DNA from: Podocnemis expansa | Lineage: Eukaryota; Chordata; Testudines; Podocnemididae | Direction of reading: 5' to 3' | Length of the DNA: 64,000 nt | Assembly (NCBI GenBank): GCA_007922195.1 | Contig: ML681997.1 | Coordinates: 14,225,565 to 14,289,564, forward strand | In this document: positions 12,552 to 22,394 of the stretch, piece by piece | Numbering within the stretch: the stretch's first letter is position 1 | Layout: each line of letters starts with the position of its first letter | Program-made: the position numbers and the translations under genes | The notes under the pieces: model-generated | Told to the model about the DNA's origin: nothing | Seen by the model: the letters and a program-made list of their open reading frames with translations, nothing else | The model's database searches: none

Positions 12552-13665
12552 AGCTTTCGATGTTAAGGCTGTAGGAGGCTCATCAACTGCTAGATGGAGA
12601 GGCCACCACTGCAGGGGGACAGATTGCCACATCTAGGGGGTTTGGGTTACAGGCTAGTGTGACAGTCAAAATACTGTATTTGTGACACAGCTTTCCAAAA
12701 TGTTGGGGATGCAGAAGTGGACAAAAATAAATTGCAGTATAGTTCATTAAATGCATTTTGCAAGGGTTCAGTCCTGCAAGTTTCTGAGCACTCTAACCTT
12801 GAGCCAACAACGCCCATTTTTACTGACTCAGGACAACTCTTACTGTGGGCAGGTAGAGCTTGTTTCTCTCCAGCATGACAGTAAATGGCACTGCTGTAAA
12901 GCTTCTTAGACAGGTGTAATTGCATCTACCTTGAAGTTCATACCTCCTCAACAACACCAGAGTAGTTAAAGCAATATTGGTGTTTGGATTAGGTCATGGA
13001 TGCAAAGCTAGTGTTTTCAGTGAAATAACCATGCCAGACTATGGTCAGCTTTAACCAGTGTGATAGAAGAAGCACACATCACCTGATGCTGTTTCTTTTT
13101 TTCAGATTGCTGTTTGTTAGTCCCCTCACCCCAGGCTGCAGAGATGAAGCAGAAGTAGCATGTTTTGCACTGTGAGCCATCAACATGTCACTGTATTTCT
13201 TGCCCAGTTTTGCTAAATCAAGCCAGTGTTTTAAGTGAAGGCAACCAAACAGAACCCTTTTGTGTGTGCAGTACTTAGGCCTACTGTGTGATTTTGGGAA
13301 AAATGTAAACCCTCCCCCCTCTCATTTTAGGGATGGAATTGCTACAAACAGCAACCCTTTTTCTTCTACAAGGCTGCTCTTTCAAAGCTTATGCATTCAG
13401 TAGAACAAAAGTTGACCTTGCTTGTAATCTGGTGTAGATAATAGTCTGGCATGTTTATGAATTTGGCGTTTCTTTACATGCTCATCATGTTTGGTTTTAG
13501 AAAAGTCGATTGCAGCTGAGTCAAATGATGTATGTTCAGTCTCTTTCCTATTCACACTCAGACCTCTGCAAACAAGAGTTCAGAAAAGGTGAGTGCTTTT
13601 GCATCCCTACGCCTCAGCGGATGCCCTGTCTTACCAGGGTTGTGGAGGATGCTGGATTCCAAGCC
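12552..13665. other. No feature seen
   Basis: No gene, RNA or intact repeat recognised. Confidence 0.5.
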
Positions 13666-13673
13666 CCCTAAAG

Positions 13674-13850
13674 CAGTGCTTCTCAACCTTTTGGGGGTCA
13701 TGGCACATTTGGTGGCCTATCATGACCCCACAGGAAACACCAGCCCACCCACGCCAGGCTGAATCCAGCCATCTCCTGGTTCTCTGTGACATACTTACCG
13801 CCGTGTGGTGACCCAGTAGTGTGTCCTGACATAGTGGTTGAGAACTGCTG
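13674..13850. mobile_element. hAT MITE with 8-bp target duplication
   Basis: Ends CAGTGCTTCTCAACCTTTTG and GTGGTTGAGAACTGCTG are inverted repeats. The flanks are CCCTAAAG (13666-13673) and CCCTAACG (13851-13858), an 8-bp duplication with one change, as hAT transposases make. At 177 bp it can encode nothing and depends on a transposase elsewhere. Relatives lie at 1805-1926 and 34556-34703. Confidence 0.9.
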
Positions 13851-14206
13851 CCCTAACGGAGCAACTGTGGCCTTCCCCAGACAAAGGATATGCAAAGCCT
13901 GCTTTATACCTTCTGCTTCTTCCCTCATCACAGGGCCATATTAGGAGATAGAGGGGACGTGTCTGGAAGACACGCAGCACTCTGGCCAATCCTCAGATAA
14001 CAGAACAGTTCCTGTTCTTGCTGGTGTATATTTAGAGAGACCTGGAGGCTGCTCTAAGTTTACATGGGAGGGCACATTGGCCCCCTGAATAACTTCAAGA
14101 TTGCAAGGGCTGCAAAAAGGTGTATTATTACCTCTGCCCTCTCCTTTCTCACTCTCAATTTAGGTCAGGTGCCCTGAGGAGTTACTCTATTATAGCTAAT
14201 CTATAG

Positions 14207-14532
14207 CACGGGTATCGCTGGTGCCTGGCACATGGGGCATGCGCCCTGAGTCCCAGCGCTAGTGCCCCGAATGGCTGATGCACTCCCTTGCCTCTCCTGG
14301 CCCCATCCCCAGCCAGGTATCTGGGCTCTGCCTGGCTGTGGCTGTGCTTGCCTCTCCTGGCCTGGGATCCAGGCCAAGCTGCCTGTGGCAGCCATTGCCT
14401 CACCTGGCCCTGGCCCCAACTGGGGATTTGGGGCTGGGCTGACAGCATCAGGAGCCCAGGGCCCCAACATCAGATTGGGGCCAGGGGGCAGGCCTGGGCC
14501 CCGGGTCTTTTCTCAGGGCAACGATGCTCCTG
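14207..14532 (+). mobile_element. GC-rich hAT MITE, copy 1
   Basis: It starts CACGGGTATCGCTGGTGCC and ends CAACGATGCTCCTG, whose complement begins CAGGAGCATCGTTG. The flanks ATCTATAG (14199-14206) and ATCTCTAG (14533-14540) give an 8-bp duplication with one change. The interior is very GC-rich with repeated CCTGGCC words, which creates false frames on both strands. It has the same family ends as 17367-17852 and 58394-58766. Confidence 0.85.
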
Positions 14533-14584
14533 ATCTCTAGTAGATACATTGAGGCATATAGGCTATAAATAAACACTCAGGCAA

Positions 14585-14785
14585 GGAAGGATGGTTCAGT
14601 TGTTGGTATACTAGCCACAGGAGGTGTAAGTTCAATTCCTCTCTGCCCCATCACTGCAGATGCCCTTGTGGGACTGTGGGCAAGTTACCTAGTCTCAGTG
14701 TGCCTTGGTTCTCCATCTGTAAAATGGGGCTAATAGAACTTCTCTGCCTCATAATGGTTGTGTCAGGATAAAGACATTTTAGACT
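14585..14785 (+). mobile_element. tRNA-headed CORE/MIR-like SINE
   Basis: The head has an A-box-like GGTTCAGTTGTTGG and a B-box-like GTTCAATTCC. It is followed by a body with GGGCAAGTTACCTAGTCTCA, CCATCTGTAAAATGGGG and a TTGTGTCAGGATAAA end. This is the standard layout of a tRNA-derived SINE with a MIR-type 3' region. It is well preserved compared with the other MIR fragments. Confidence 0.75.
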
Positions 14786-15340
14786 GTGGTTTGCTCAGAT
14801 GCTATGGTGACAACATTCATGCTAATACCTAATACATGTGCAACATATATACCTGAACCCTTGCTATTGTCAATGACAGAAGAGCTGAACAAGGCCAAAT
14901 GGTGAGGGCATTTTGAAATTATCTGATGTCTTATTGGATTAAAACAGGCTTCTCCCCCCCCCCCCCAAATAGAAATCGTGATTGCACATGGCACTTTGAT
15001 TGTGGTGAAATGAGGCTTCACTTTGTGGATGTTATCAGCACTTGACATGAGTAAAATAATATGACTCATGTATTGCACAGAAGGTCCTGTGGAGGCACAA
15101 TGTTCTTTTATTATGCCAAGGGGCTGTCAGGAAGGAAAGGAAAAGTGAGTCCTATAGCAAAGGAATGTTTTGTGCATATTTTCTCATTTAAGCAAGAGGA
15201 TCAAAGAGGACATCCTGGCAGCCATGCTGATGGCTTCCATCTCACATTCTGGAATCTCCTCTGAGTATCTCAAGAACTCATCAGCACCTGCCTTATGGCT
15301 TACTCTCATTTTCATCACTCAGCTTATGATTAATTATTAT
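14786..15340. other. No feature seen apart from a poly(C) tract
   Basis: A run of C lies at about 14955-14967. No gene or repeat recognised otherwise. Confidence 0.5.
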
Positions 15341-15344
15341 CACT

Positions 15345-15560
15345 GATTTATACCTCATTAGTGCCAAAAGGTCAGTGCCTCCTGTGCTAGGTGCTGTAAA
15401 AATCTATAGGAAGGGACAGTCCCTGCCCTCAAGGGCTGTAAGGATCTACATAGAAGACATAGACAAAGGGTGAGAGAAAGGTATTATCTCTAAAGTCCTG
15501 AAGGGAAACTGAGGCACAGAGAGATTACTCCCTAGCTTTTATAAAGAACTCAGCACCCCC
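15345..15560 (-). mobile_element. L2/MIR-type ancient repeat, minus strand
   Basis: The plus strand reads TGCTAGGTGCTGTA, then GACAGTCCCTGCCCTCAAGG, then GAAACTGAGGCACAGAGAG. This is the reverse complement of the 3' region of L2-like LINEs and MIR. No coding remains. The exact family cannot be settled by eye. Confidence 0.55.
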
Positions 15561-15856
15561 AAGTGAAGCCAGGCTCTCAGTAGAGCTAAGCCACCATCAA
15601 ACACCTAAGTGAAATATTCAGATTTTCAACAGACTTTAGTACATGGGGCGAAGGGGCACCAAGTGCTTTGGAAAAATCTAGCTTTGGATTCGGTGCTAAG
15701 CCCTCAAAAATCTGCCCCATGCCATGTGACTTGTCCGGAAAGTCTCTGCCAGAGACAGGTACAGAGCATAGCTCTTCTGATCCCTGTCTGGTGCCCTACC
15801 CACAAGCGCAGGAGTGATTCTTTACTGGTGTATTAAATGCTGCTCCAGTTCATATG

Positions 15857-16140
15857 CAGGGCCAGCCTTAGGGAAAATGATGCCCTGGGATAACTTTCTT
15901 TGGTGCCCTATAAATACTGCTCTCTGAGAAGTGGGAGGCTGCAAATCGGCAGCAAGAGGAGTGGCGACAGCTAACAGGAGGATGAGTGGATGTGTGAGCA
16001 CCTGGCTTTTGCTCCACAGCTCCCTTTACCACTGCCCCAGTTTCCCAGGTAGGTATGGCCCTTCTGAAGCCTCTTGGCTACCCCAGAACCATTGCCCCCT
16101 GGGTGGTTGCCCTTGTTGCCCACACATAAGGCTGGCCCTG
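15857..16140. mobile_element. hAT-like element with CAGGGCCAGCCTTA ends
   Basis: The ends CAGGGCCAGCCTTAGGG and CATAAGGCTGGCCCTG are clear inverted repeats. The flanks TTCATATG (15849-15856) and GCCATACG (16141-16148) match at 5 of 8 positions, so the duplication is decayed. It is 284 bp and non-coding. Its ends are unlike those of the CAGTGGTT group. Confidence 0.7.
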
Positions 16141-16512
16141 GCCATACGTCACTGTTAATGTCCAATTGCCTTCTTACATTTTCACAACATTTATCTTACT
16201 GCTGCTGACAGCCTCTGAGCTAATTATGGAATAGCAGTGGTGCTGGTCACGGGCTCTGTCCAAGCACTATGATGTAATCCCAGCAACTGATGCGCTTTGG
16301 AAATTTCCACGACTGACAAACTGTGTTCTGACTAGCCACCACGGGGATTCTTATGACTCAGTCAGTACAGTGAGTGACCCTGAGAATTTCACAGCTCCGA
16401 AAGGGAAATTTACATGATCATCAGAAACTTGCTTAGAATTAGTTTGAGAGTGGATCAGAGGCTGAGGGTGGAGGGGCTATGTTGAACTCAAATGGCAGAG
16501 TGTTTACTGCAA

Positions 16513-16942
16513 AAAACCCAAGGAGTCATGTGGCACTTTAAGACTAACAGATTTATTTTTCCCATGAGCTTTCATGGGAGAAAATCCCACTTTGTCAGAT
16601 ACTTTGAAGATGGGTGAACTTGCAGAATGGAATGAAAATAAATGCAAGGGGGTGTAAAACATAGGATCAGGTCATACAGTAACAGCAAATCAGAGCAGTT
16701 GTTAGGTTCAAACCCTGGGAAGCCTGAAGTCAAATTACCTTTTGTAATGGGAAAAGAACCCATAGTCTCGATTCAGTCATTTTCATTCCATTCTGTAAGT
16801 TCACCCATCTTCGAAGCATCTGACAAAGTGGGATTTTCTCCCATGAAAGCTCATGCAAAAAATAAATGTTAGTCTTAAAGTGCCCCACGACTCCTTGGTT
16901 TTTTTTGCTGGACTAGACTAACACAGCTATCCCTTTGGAAAA
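16513..16942 (-). mobile_element. 'CTCCTTG' retroposon, fold-back copy D
   Basis: Two inverted arms (about 16515-16670 and 16785-16920) enclose a spacer of about 115 bases. Both arms carry GGGAGAAAATCCCACTTTGTC or its complement. The unit is bracketed by TGTTTACTGCAA at 16501-16512 and 16943-16954, a perfect 12-bp duplication, so both arms arrived as one insertion. On the minus strand it begins CCAAAGGGATAGCTGTG and ends CTCCTTGGGTTTT. Confidence 0.88.
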
Positions 16943-16954
16943 TGTTTACTGCAA

Positions 16955-17358
16955 GCTAGCGTGTTACTCTGGCCACATCCCTGCTAAGGGAGTGGTCCCT
17001 CAGGTACGGCTGTGCAGAGCAGCTGTGCATGGAGTGAGTGGGAGTTTTGGCTTTCTCCCCCATTCACTGGCGAGCTCAGTCAGTTGGAGGGGCAGCGGGT
17101 GTTGCCATGCACTGGTGGTTTAGGCCAGCAAAGCGGGAATGATTACTCCCCTTCTCCCACAGCAAGGAGGAAGTGGGGAAGGGAATGGTAACAAAGGAGA
17201 GAATCTCCTGAGTCACAAGCCTCCTAGGGCTACTCCTTCAGTGGGGCAGTTTACCCACTGTCCCTTGCTCAACAACAATTTAGCTCTCCATTTACTGTCA
17301 CTTGCAGACTGTGCTTCCTGAGCTGGTGAGGGCAACCCGCAGTTACAATAACATTTGT
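16955..17358. other. No feature seen
   Basis: No gene or repeat recognised. Short frames here are chance. Confidence 0.45.
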
Positions 17359-17366
17359 GGTCATGG

Positions 17367-17852
17367 CAGAGGCGTTGCTGGCGCTGGGCACCCCGGGGCA
17401 CGTGCCCCGAACCCCAGCGCCAGTGACCCGGATCTCCAGGCCAATCGGGCCAGAGTTCTGGGGCCCAGCCACCAGTGGCCACGTCCCCGACTGGGGATCT
17501 GGGCCCCGCGGTGGTAGTGGCGGCCCTGTTCCCAGCCAGGGATGCAGGGCCCGGCTTCCTGCAGCTGCTTCTGGCCCCGTCCCCCGCTGGGGATCCGGGG
17601 CCTGGCTGCCTGCGGCCGCGGTGAGCAATCTGGGCCCCGGCCGCGCATGCCGGTGGCAGCCCCATCCCAAGCTGGGGCTGCAGGACCCCACTGGCCGCGG
17701 CCGCTTCCAGCCCTGTCCCCAGCCGGGGATGCGGGGCCTAGCTGCCCACGGTGGTGCCTGGCCCTGTCCCTGGCCAGGGGGCAGGGCCTGCAGGCTGGGG
17801 GCGGGGCCTGGGCCCATATCCCGGGTCCTTCCCCGGGCCAGCGATGCCTCTG
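17367..17852 (+). mobile_element. GC-rich hAT MITE, copy 2
   Basis: It starts CAGAGGCGTTGCTGGCGC and ends CCAGCGATGCCTCTG, an inverted pair. The flanks GGTCATGG (17359-17366) and GGTCACAG (17853-17860) match at 6 of 8. The interior has many CpG sites and repeated CCAGCCGGGGAT-like words. This gives long but meaningless overlapping frames on both strands (up to 182 residues), rich in proline, glycine and alanine. It is not a gene or promoter island that I can support. Confidence 0.82.
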
Positions 17853-17950
17853 GGTCACAGTTTTATGCATGTATTAGTTAGAGGCTGGCCTAGGTTTAAA
17901 TTGAGTTCACTAAAGAAGCAAAAATGGTAATTTAGTTTTTCTTGGCAGGG

Positions 17951-18310
17951 TGTAAGAGCCCAAAGCACTTGTGCTTCCCGAGTCGGCCCGAGTGGCCCCA
18001 AGACACACAAAAGGCAGAGGAGGTCACATACGCATATGCTTTTATTTACCTATCAGATCTGGTGGAGCAGTTCCCTAAGGAAGCTGGCTCCCCGAGGGTA
18101 ACAGTAACATGGGTTATATAGTACAATTTAGAGGAAGGGGGTCAGGTGTGAGGGATGCTGGCATCCAGCCAATTACAAACCTGGATTTCGGGTTGTTTAC
18201 CTTACCTGGCTTGTCACCCCACCTGGGCTAAGTGTGGGCTGTTTCCTTATATGGGGCATTACTTCATCTGCTGATCCATGGCCCATGTGACTGGCCTCAT
18301 GGAGGGGGAC
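17951..18310 (-). mobile_element. Candidate LTR, minus strand (right border uncertain)
   Basis: On the minus strand the order is a CCAAT-type box (complement at about 18169), ACTATATAACC (TATA-like, about 18115-18125), a short transcribed-type segment, AATAAAAG (about 18038-18045), a GC-rich U5-like part, and an end in CTCTTACA at 17951. This is the textbook order U3-R-U5. No matching start, flanking duplication or internal region was found. Confidence 0.45.
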
Positions 18311-18662
18311 AGGTGAGACGTGACCACCCTGGATCCCTGAAATGGTGTCTTAAGGCCCAAGATGGAGTTTGCAGACTTATGCCATCCCCTTCAAGGGCTT
18401 ATAAAAGCAGCTACAAAACCACACAGCAGGACAAGCACTTGCTAGCAGCTGAACTCAGCACTGCAGGTAACTGAGAGAGGAGCTGCAGGTTAGAACTGCC
18501 TAGCCTTTCCTCCATGTATCAAAGCATAGCAAAGATTTTCTTCTGCACATTCTGCATAGCAAAGCCAGGACTGAGTCCAGAGGGGACAGGAGAAAGGCTG
18601 GGCAGGAGAGAAGCACAGGCAGACTCTAAATTTTAAATACTTTCTTCATGAAGGGCTAGAGG

Positions 18663-18762
18663 CCAGCTCTTCAAATGGATTTAGGCACCTAACTCTGATT
18701 GATCTTCTTCTGAAATCAGTGGGAGTTAGGCACTGAAGCTCCTCTAAGGATCTGGGCCTAAG
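18663..18762. repeat. Short palindromic dispersed repeat
   Basis: TTTAGGCACCTAACTCT and the inverse AGTTAGGCACTGAA face each other around GAAATCAGTGGG, followed by GGATCTGGGCCTAA. This layout is common in turtle and crocodilian DNA as I remember it. The element is truncated against the LTR candidate that begins at 18763. Confidence 0.5.
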
Positions 18763-19750
18763 TGTAAGGGGACTGATAGCCCCTTACTGAGAGTGAATGG
18801 GCCTTTTGATTGGCCACTCCCGCCTGGAAGCAGGACTCTGAAACAGCCCCAGGGCCAGTGGGAGAGGCCAGTGTCCCAGGATGGCCTGATTGATTGAAAG
18901 TGCTCCCCCGCCCTTGAGCTGAAACAGCAGGCTGGACATGCCTGGGCAAGCCAGTGTGTGAGTGTGTGTGGGGCCGAGCTAAGGAAGAAGCACTAAGCCG
19001 CCAGCAGCTGGGAGCCAGAGGACCCAGGAAGGGAGGCCAGGCTGAACTGATTTGTGCAGCAGACCCACAGCAGCTGGACCAGCAGAGAGCCAAGTGGAGC
19101 TGAGCAGAGCAGAGCTGGAGGCAGTGACAGAGCCAGAGGTGCCTGAAGCTGGGGCAGGAGGCTGGAGAAGGAGCCCAAGGTGCTGAGCTCATCTGTGCAG
19201 CCCCACAGCAGGAGGACCAGAGGAGCCCCACTGAACCCGAGCAGCAGCTGGGAGCCGGAGCAGCAGCCATCTGGAGCCGGGTGTGGGGAGCAGCTGGGGA
19301 GCAGTGAAGGGGGGCTGACGCTGGGAAGAAGGGCCCTGCCTCTGGAGCTTGGGGACGTGTGGCCACAGCTGGAGCCTGCATCTGGCCCCCTGGATCATCC
19401 AGTCGCAGCCAGGCCTGGGCAGAGGGCTTGCAACGTGGAGGACAGACTGTGAGACTGTTCCTCAGGCCCCAGAGACTCTGTTTGTAGTGCTCCCACACCA
19501 GGCAGTGGTGCTGGGGGTTTATTGTTCACCTTTTTCCACTTTTTTTCTATTTTCTTATTGGGTTATTCTTTTTATTTCTGTATGCTTAAATAAATTGTAT
19601 ATAGTGTATATAGTAACTGATGGGCCAGAAGAGTGGTCAGTGTGGTCAGCACCCCGGAGCGGGGACACCCAAGCCCTGTCCTGAGAGACCACGATAAGAG
19701 TGGGGGTCGAGCCCCCAGGAATCCTGGGGCCCAGCCCTGTCGGCGTTACA
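18763..19750 (+). mobile_element. Candidate LTR retroelement end
   Basis: The block starts TGTAAGGGGACTG and ends GTCGGCGTTACA, so it has TGTAA..TTACA termini. It contains repeated CAGCAGCTGGGAGC words (about 19000-19300), an AATAAA at 19589-19594 after a T-rich stretch, and a U5-like GC-rich part. The flanks (CCTAAG, GAGACT) are not a duplication and no primer-binding site follows, so a truncated element is likely. The 246-residue minus-strand frame is an artefact of the CAG-rich repeats. Confidence 0.45.
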
Positions 19751-20164
19751 GAGACTCCTCCAAATGTTAGATTGGGAGGTGAGCCTTTGAGGTCAGGCAG
19801 GCCTTGGGGTAAAGGAAGTGGGAGCAGGGACTCAGATCCTTTTGCTACCCACCTTCACCGGGGTGGTATACAAAGTCTGGGAAGTTCCCCACAAGAGCGG
19901 GTCCATCCCCTCGCTTACATAATAGGCTAGTTCTGACTTTTGTTACTGATTTCATGGAGAGAAAGATCAAGCTCCAACAAAGAAAGGAAACAAGATAATG
20001 TAGTGGAGGCTGAAGCACACAGTGATATACCTTATGTCTCTGCATTGCAAACATGCTCTGGTCTACATAGGCAGTGCACATATCTCAGGACAAGTTCACT
20101 GCTTTTCTCTCCTCTTGAGGTAGAGATACCCTGTGGATTGTAAGATTCTCAGTTGATACTCACA

Positions 20165-20330
20165 TAACATCAAATAAGGGCCCCTTTATGCCAGGTGCTG
20201 TATAGTAGGCACATTACTGCCAGAGAGGGTAAGTGACTCACCAAGGTCCTGCAGCAGGTCAGTGGCAGAACCATGCCTCCTAACTCCCGGGCCCAGGTCC
20301 TATCCACTAACACTGCCTTACCATAGGCTT
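20165..20330 (-). mobile_element. MIR-type SINE, minus strand
   Basis: The plus strand reads CCAGGTGCTGTATAG, GTAAGTGACTCACCAAGG, CAGTGGCAGAACCATGCC and CCCAGGTCCTATCCACTAAC. This is the reverse complement of the MIR body and head. It is diverged, with no flanking duplication seen. Confidence 0.6.
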
Positions 20331-20509
20331 GGGGGTGTCATGTGCTCAGATTGTTTTTAGGGGGAGCTTACTCATTCCATGCTTTGTTAGATCTATTGTA
20401 TCAGCAGGCACAGACATTTTGCTCTGTGTTTGTACAGTCCCTAGCACAATGGGCCTGGTCAATGAGTGGGGCATTCAGGCCCTACAGTGGGATAAATAAT
20501 AAAGATGGT

Positions 20510-20769
20510 AAAAAAAGCAAGGAGTCTTGTGGCACTTAATGACTAACAGATTTATTTATCACATGAGCTTTCATGGGAGAAAATCCCACTTCGTCAGACG
20601 CTTTGAAGAGGGGGGACATACAGAATGGTTCCCCCCTTCAAAGCATCTGACGAAGTGGGATTTTCTCCCACGAAAGCTCATGCGATAAATAAACCTGTTA
20701 GTCTTTAAGTGCCACAAGCCTCCTTGCTTTTTTGCTTTCCTAGACTAACATGGCTGCCCCTTTGGAACT
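20510..20769 (-). mobile_element. 'CTCCTTG' retroposon, compact fold-back copy E
   Basis: Two arms of about 115 bases meet almost without a loop around 20625 (ACAGAATGG in the left arm, CCCCCCTTCAAAG opening the right). The target duplication TAATAAAGATGGT is perfect over 13 bp (20497-20509 and 20770-20782). On the minus strand it starts CCAAAGGGGCAGCCATG, runs through both arms and ends CTCCTTGCTTTTTTT directly at the duplication. A transcript would be a near-perfect hairpin. Confidence 0.92.
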
Positions 20770-20782
20770 TAATAAAGATGGT

Positions 20783-22130
20783 GTCACAGTTCATGGCAAG
20801 TACACCTGTATTTCCTCTCAGTGGCTGAGTACGGGAGCCATCTGCAGGCATCCAGCTCCACAGCCATTGCCTTTCTGGATGGAGACTGTGTCCCTGTCTT
20901 TTTGGGCCTGTGTATTTCTAGGTTGTGCAGTTCCCTGCCTGCACCGTGTATTTCCCTGCACAGACAAGTTGCCCCAGGACTCCTGCTTGCTTTCTCTTCA
21001 AAGATGATTAGTAAGAGAAGTTGCTGGGCTACAGTTACATAGTATGACACACCACTTCCTTTGCAAGCCTGCTTCATCCTTATGGTACAAGCACTACAAA
21101 TATGTTAAAACAAATAAAGGAATCTACATATGTGCTAATAAGCTCCTCAGCACTTGCTCCAGCCCTCACAACTATGGCAGGAGCAGTCCTTCAATGTCCC
21201 ACCCAAGGGAACTGCTTATGGTCACAAGTTCATCACAGCTCTAGCTGAGAACCAGCACAAGGGCTTAGGATCAGTTCTTCCAACCCTGCCCAAAGATCCT
21301 ATCCATTTGCTGGATAATGAAAAAAGGCCCTGAGCCTGTTTAAAACCAGGCTATTTATCCAAGAACCTTTTCTTTGTGACTTGCTCCCTGGAGAGTCCAG
21401 TTTGAACTAATACATACGCACATCTCCAGGGAGTAACATCAAAGGGCTGATAGTGTAGGAAGTATTTTATCACCTGTACTCCCTACTAGAGAGGATGAGT
21501 ACACAAACATGTTTTTATTTTGATGTATCCCAAAGACATTAACTCTCATTCAATAAGGTTCAGGTAAATTAAAAAAAGTTTTTCTTAATTCCATAAGGTT
21601 TGTTCAGGAATTTGTCAGCCAGAGCGCTCTTCTGAAGCACTGCCAACTCTGCTTAAGAAATAGCCTCCTGTTGAGGGATCTTGCATTCAGATGGTTGGGA
21701 TACTTCACTGTATTTTTTCTCCTTATTTATTTGTAGGTATAAAGCAGTGCTATGGCTGCACTTTATGCCTGCAATGTACTAACCTGTGAAAAACCAGCTG
21801 ATCTTCTGGGTGAATCTACACTGAAGACTGGGAACTCCTGTCCCATGAATGGAAGGAGTTCAGAGCATGCATGTAGTAAAGTTTCATGCTTCAGATAAAA
21901 AATCCACAGTGTGGGCTGGAAAGAAGAACTTGGCCCTTACAGTTATGGTAAATCATCAGTGCCAGTAATTTAAATATAGTGAAAAGCATTCTTGCCATGT
22001 CTTCATGCTGGAAAGCCACCGAATTGCTGACCTTGAGTACACAGAGTTTTAGTTATTGAGGCTAGATTGTGTCTGGGGCAGTGCCCTTGTGAAGGGACAT
22101 AAGGTGGCACTTAATTCTACTTATGCCTAG
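20783..22130. other. No gene; one small inverted repeat
   Basis: The only structure noted is TTGCTCCCTGGAGA at about 21381 facing TCTCCAGGGAGTAA at about 21423, a 14-bp stem with a loop of about 27 bases. No repeat family or gene was recognised. Confidence 0.45.
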
Positions 22131-22394
22131 AGCCCTGCACAGATACAAATATGTGGATCTGTATCTGATCCGCATCTACAAGAAATGGTCTGCGGATATC
22201 CGTGTTGTCTCCACAGATGTGGATATTCATGGATATCCACATATTTGCAGGGCTCTCGCTCTGTGAAGATAAAAATATGTGGACCTGTATCTGATCTGCA
22301 TCCACAATAAATGGTCTGTGGATATCCACACTGTATCCGCAGATGTGGATATCCATGGATCTAATGCAGATATCCATGAATTTGCAGAGCTCTC
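22131..22394. mobile_element. MITE-like pair with GCAGGGCTCT ends
   Basis: The first unit runs from AGAGCCCTGCAC to TTTGCAGGGCTCT (22131-22257). A second, diverged unit follows directly to TTTGCAGAGCTCT (22258-22394). Both have GATATCCACAGATGTGGATAT-type words, so the interior folds on itself many times. This looks like a tandem duplication of one terminal-inverted-repeat element. Superfamily not assigned. Confidence 0.65.

Noticed and set aside
17213..17881. Overlapping 150-182 residue frames on both strands
   Set aside because: They lie inside a GC-rich hAT MITE with defined ends. Codon content follows composition and no domain or conserved start is visible.
18758..19498. 246-residue minus-strand frame
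   Set aside because: It is produced by CAGCAG/CTGCTG repeats in an LTR-like block, with opposite-strand frames also open.
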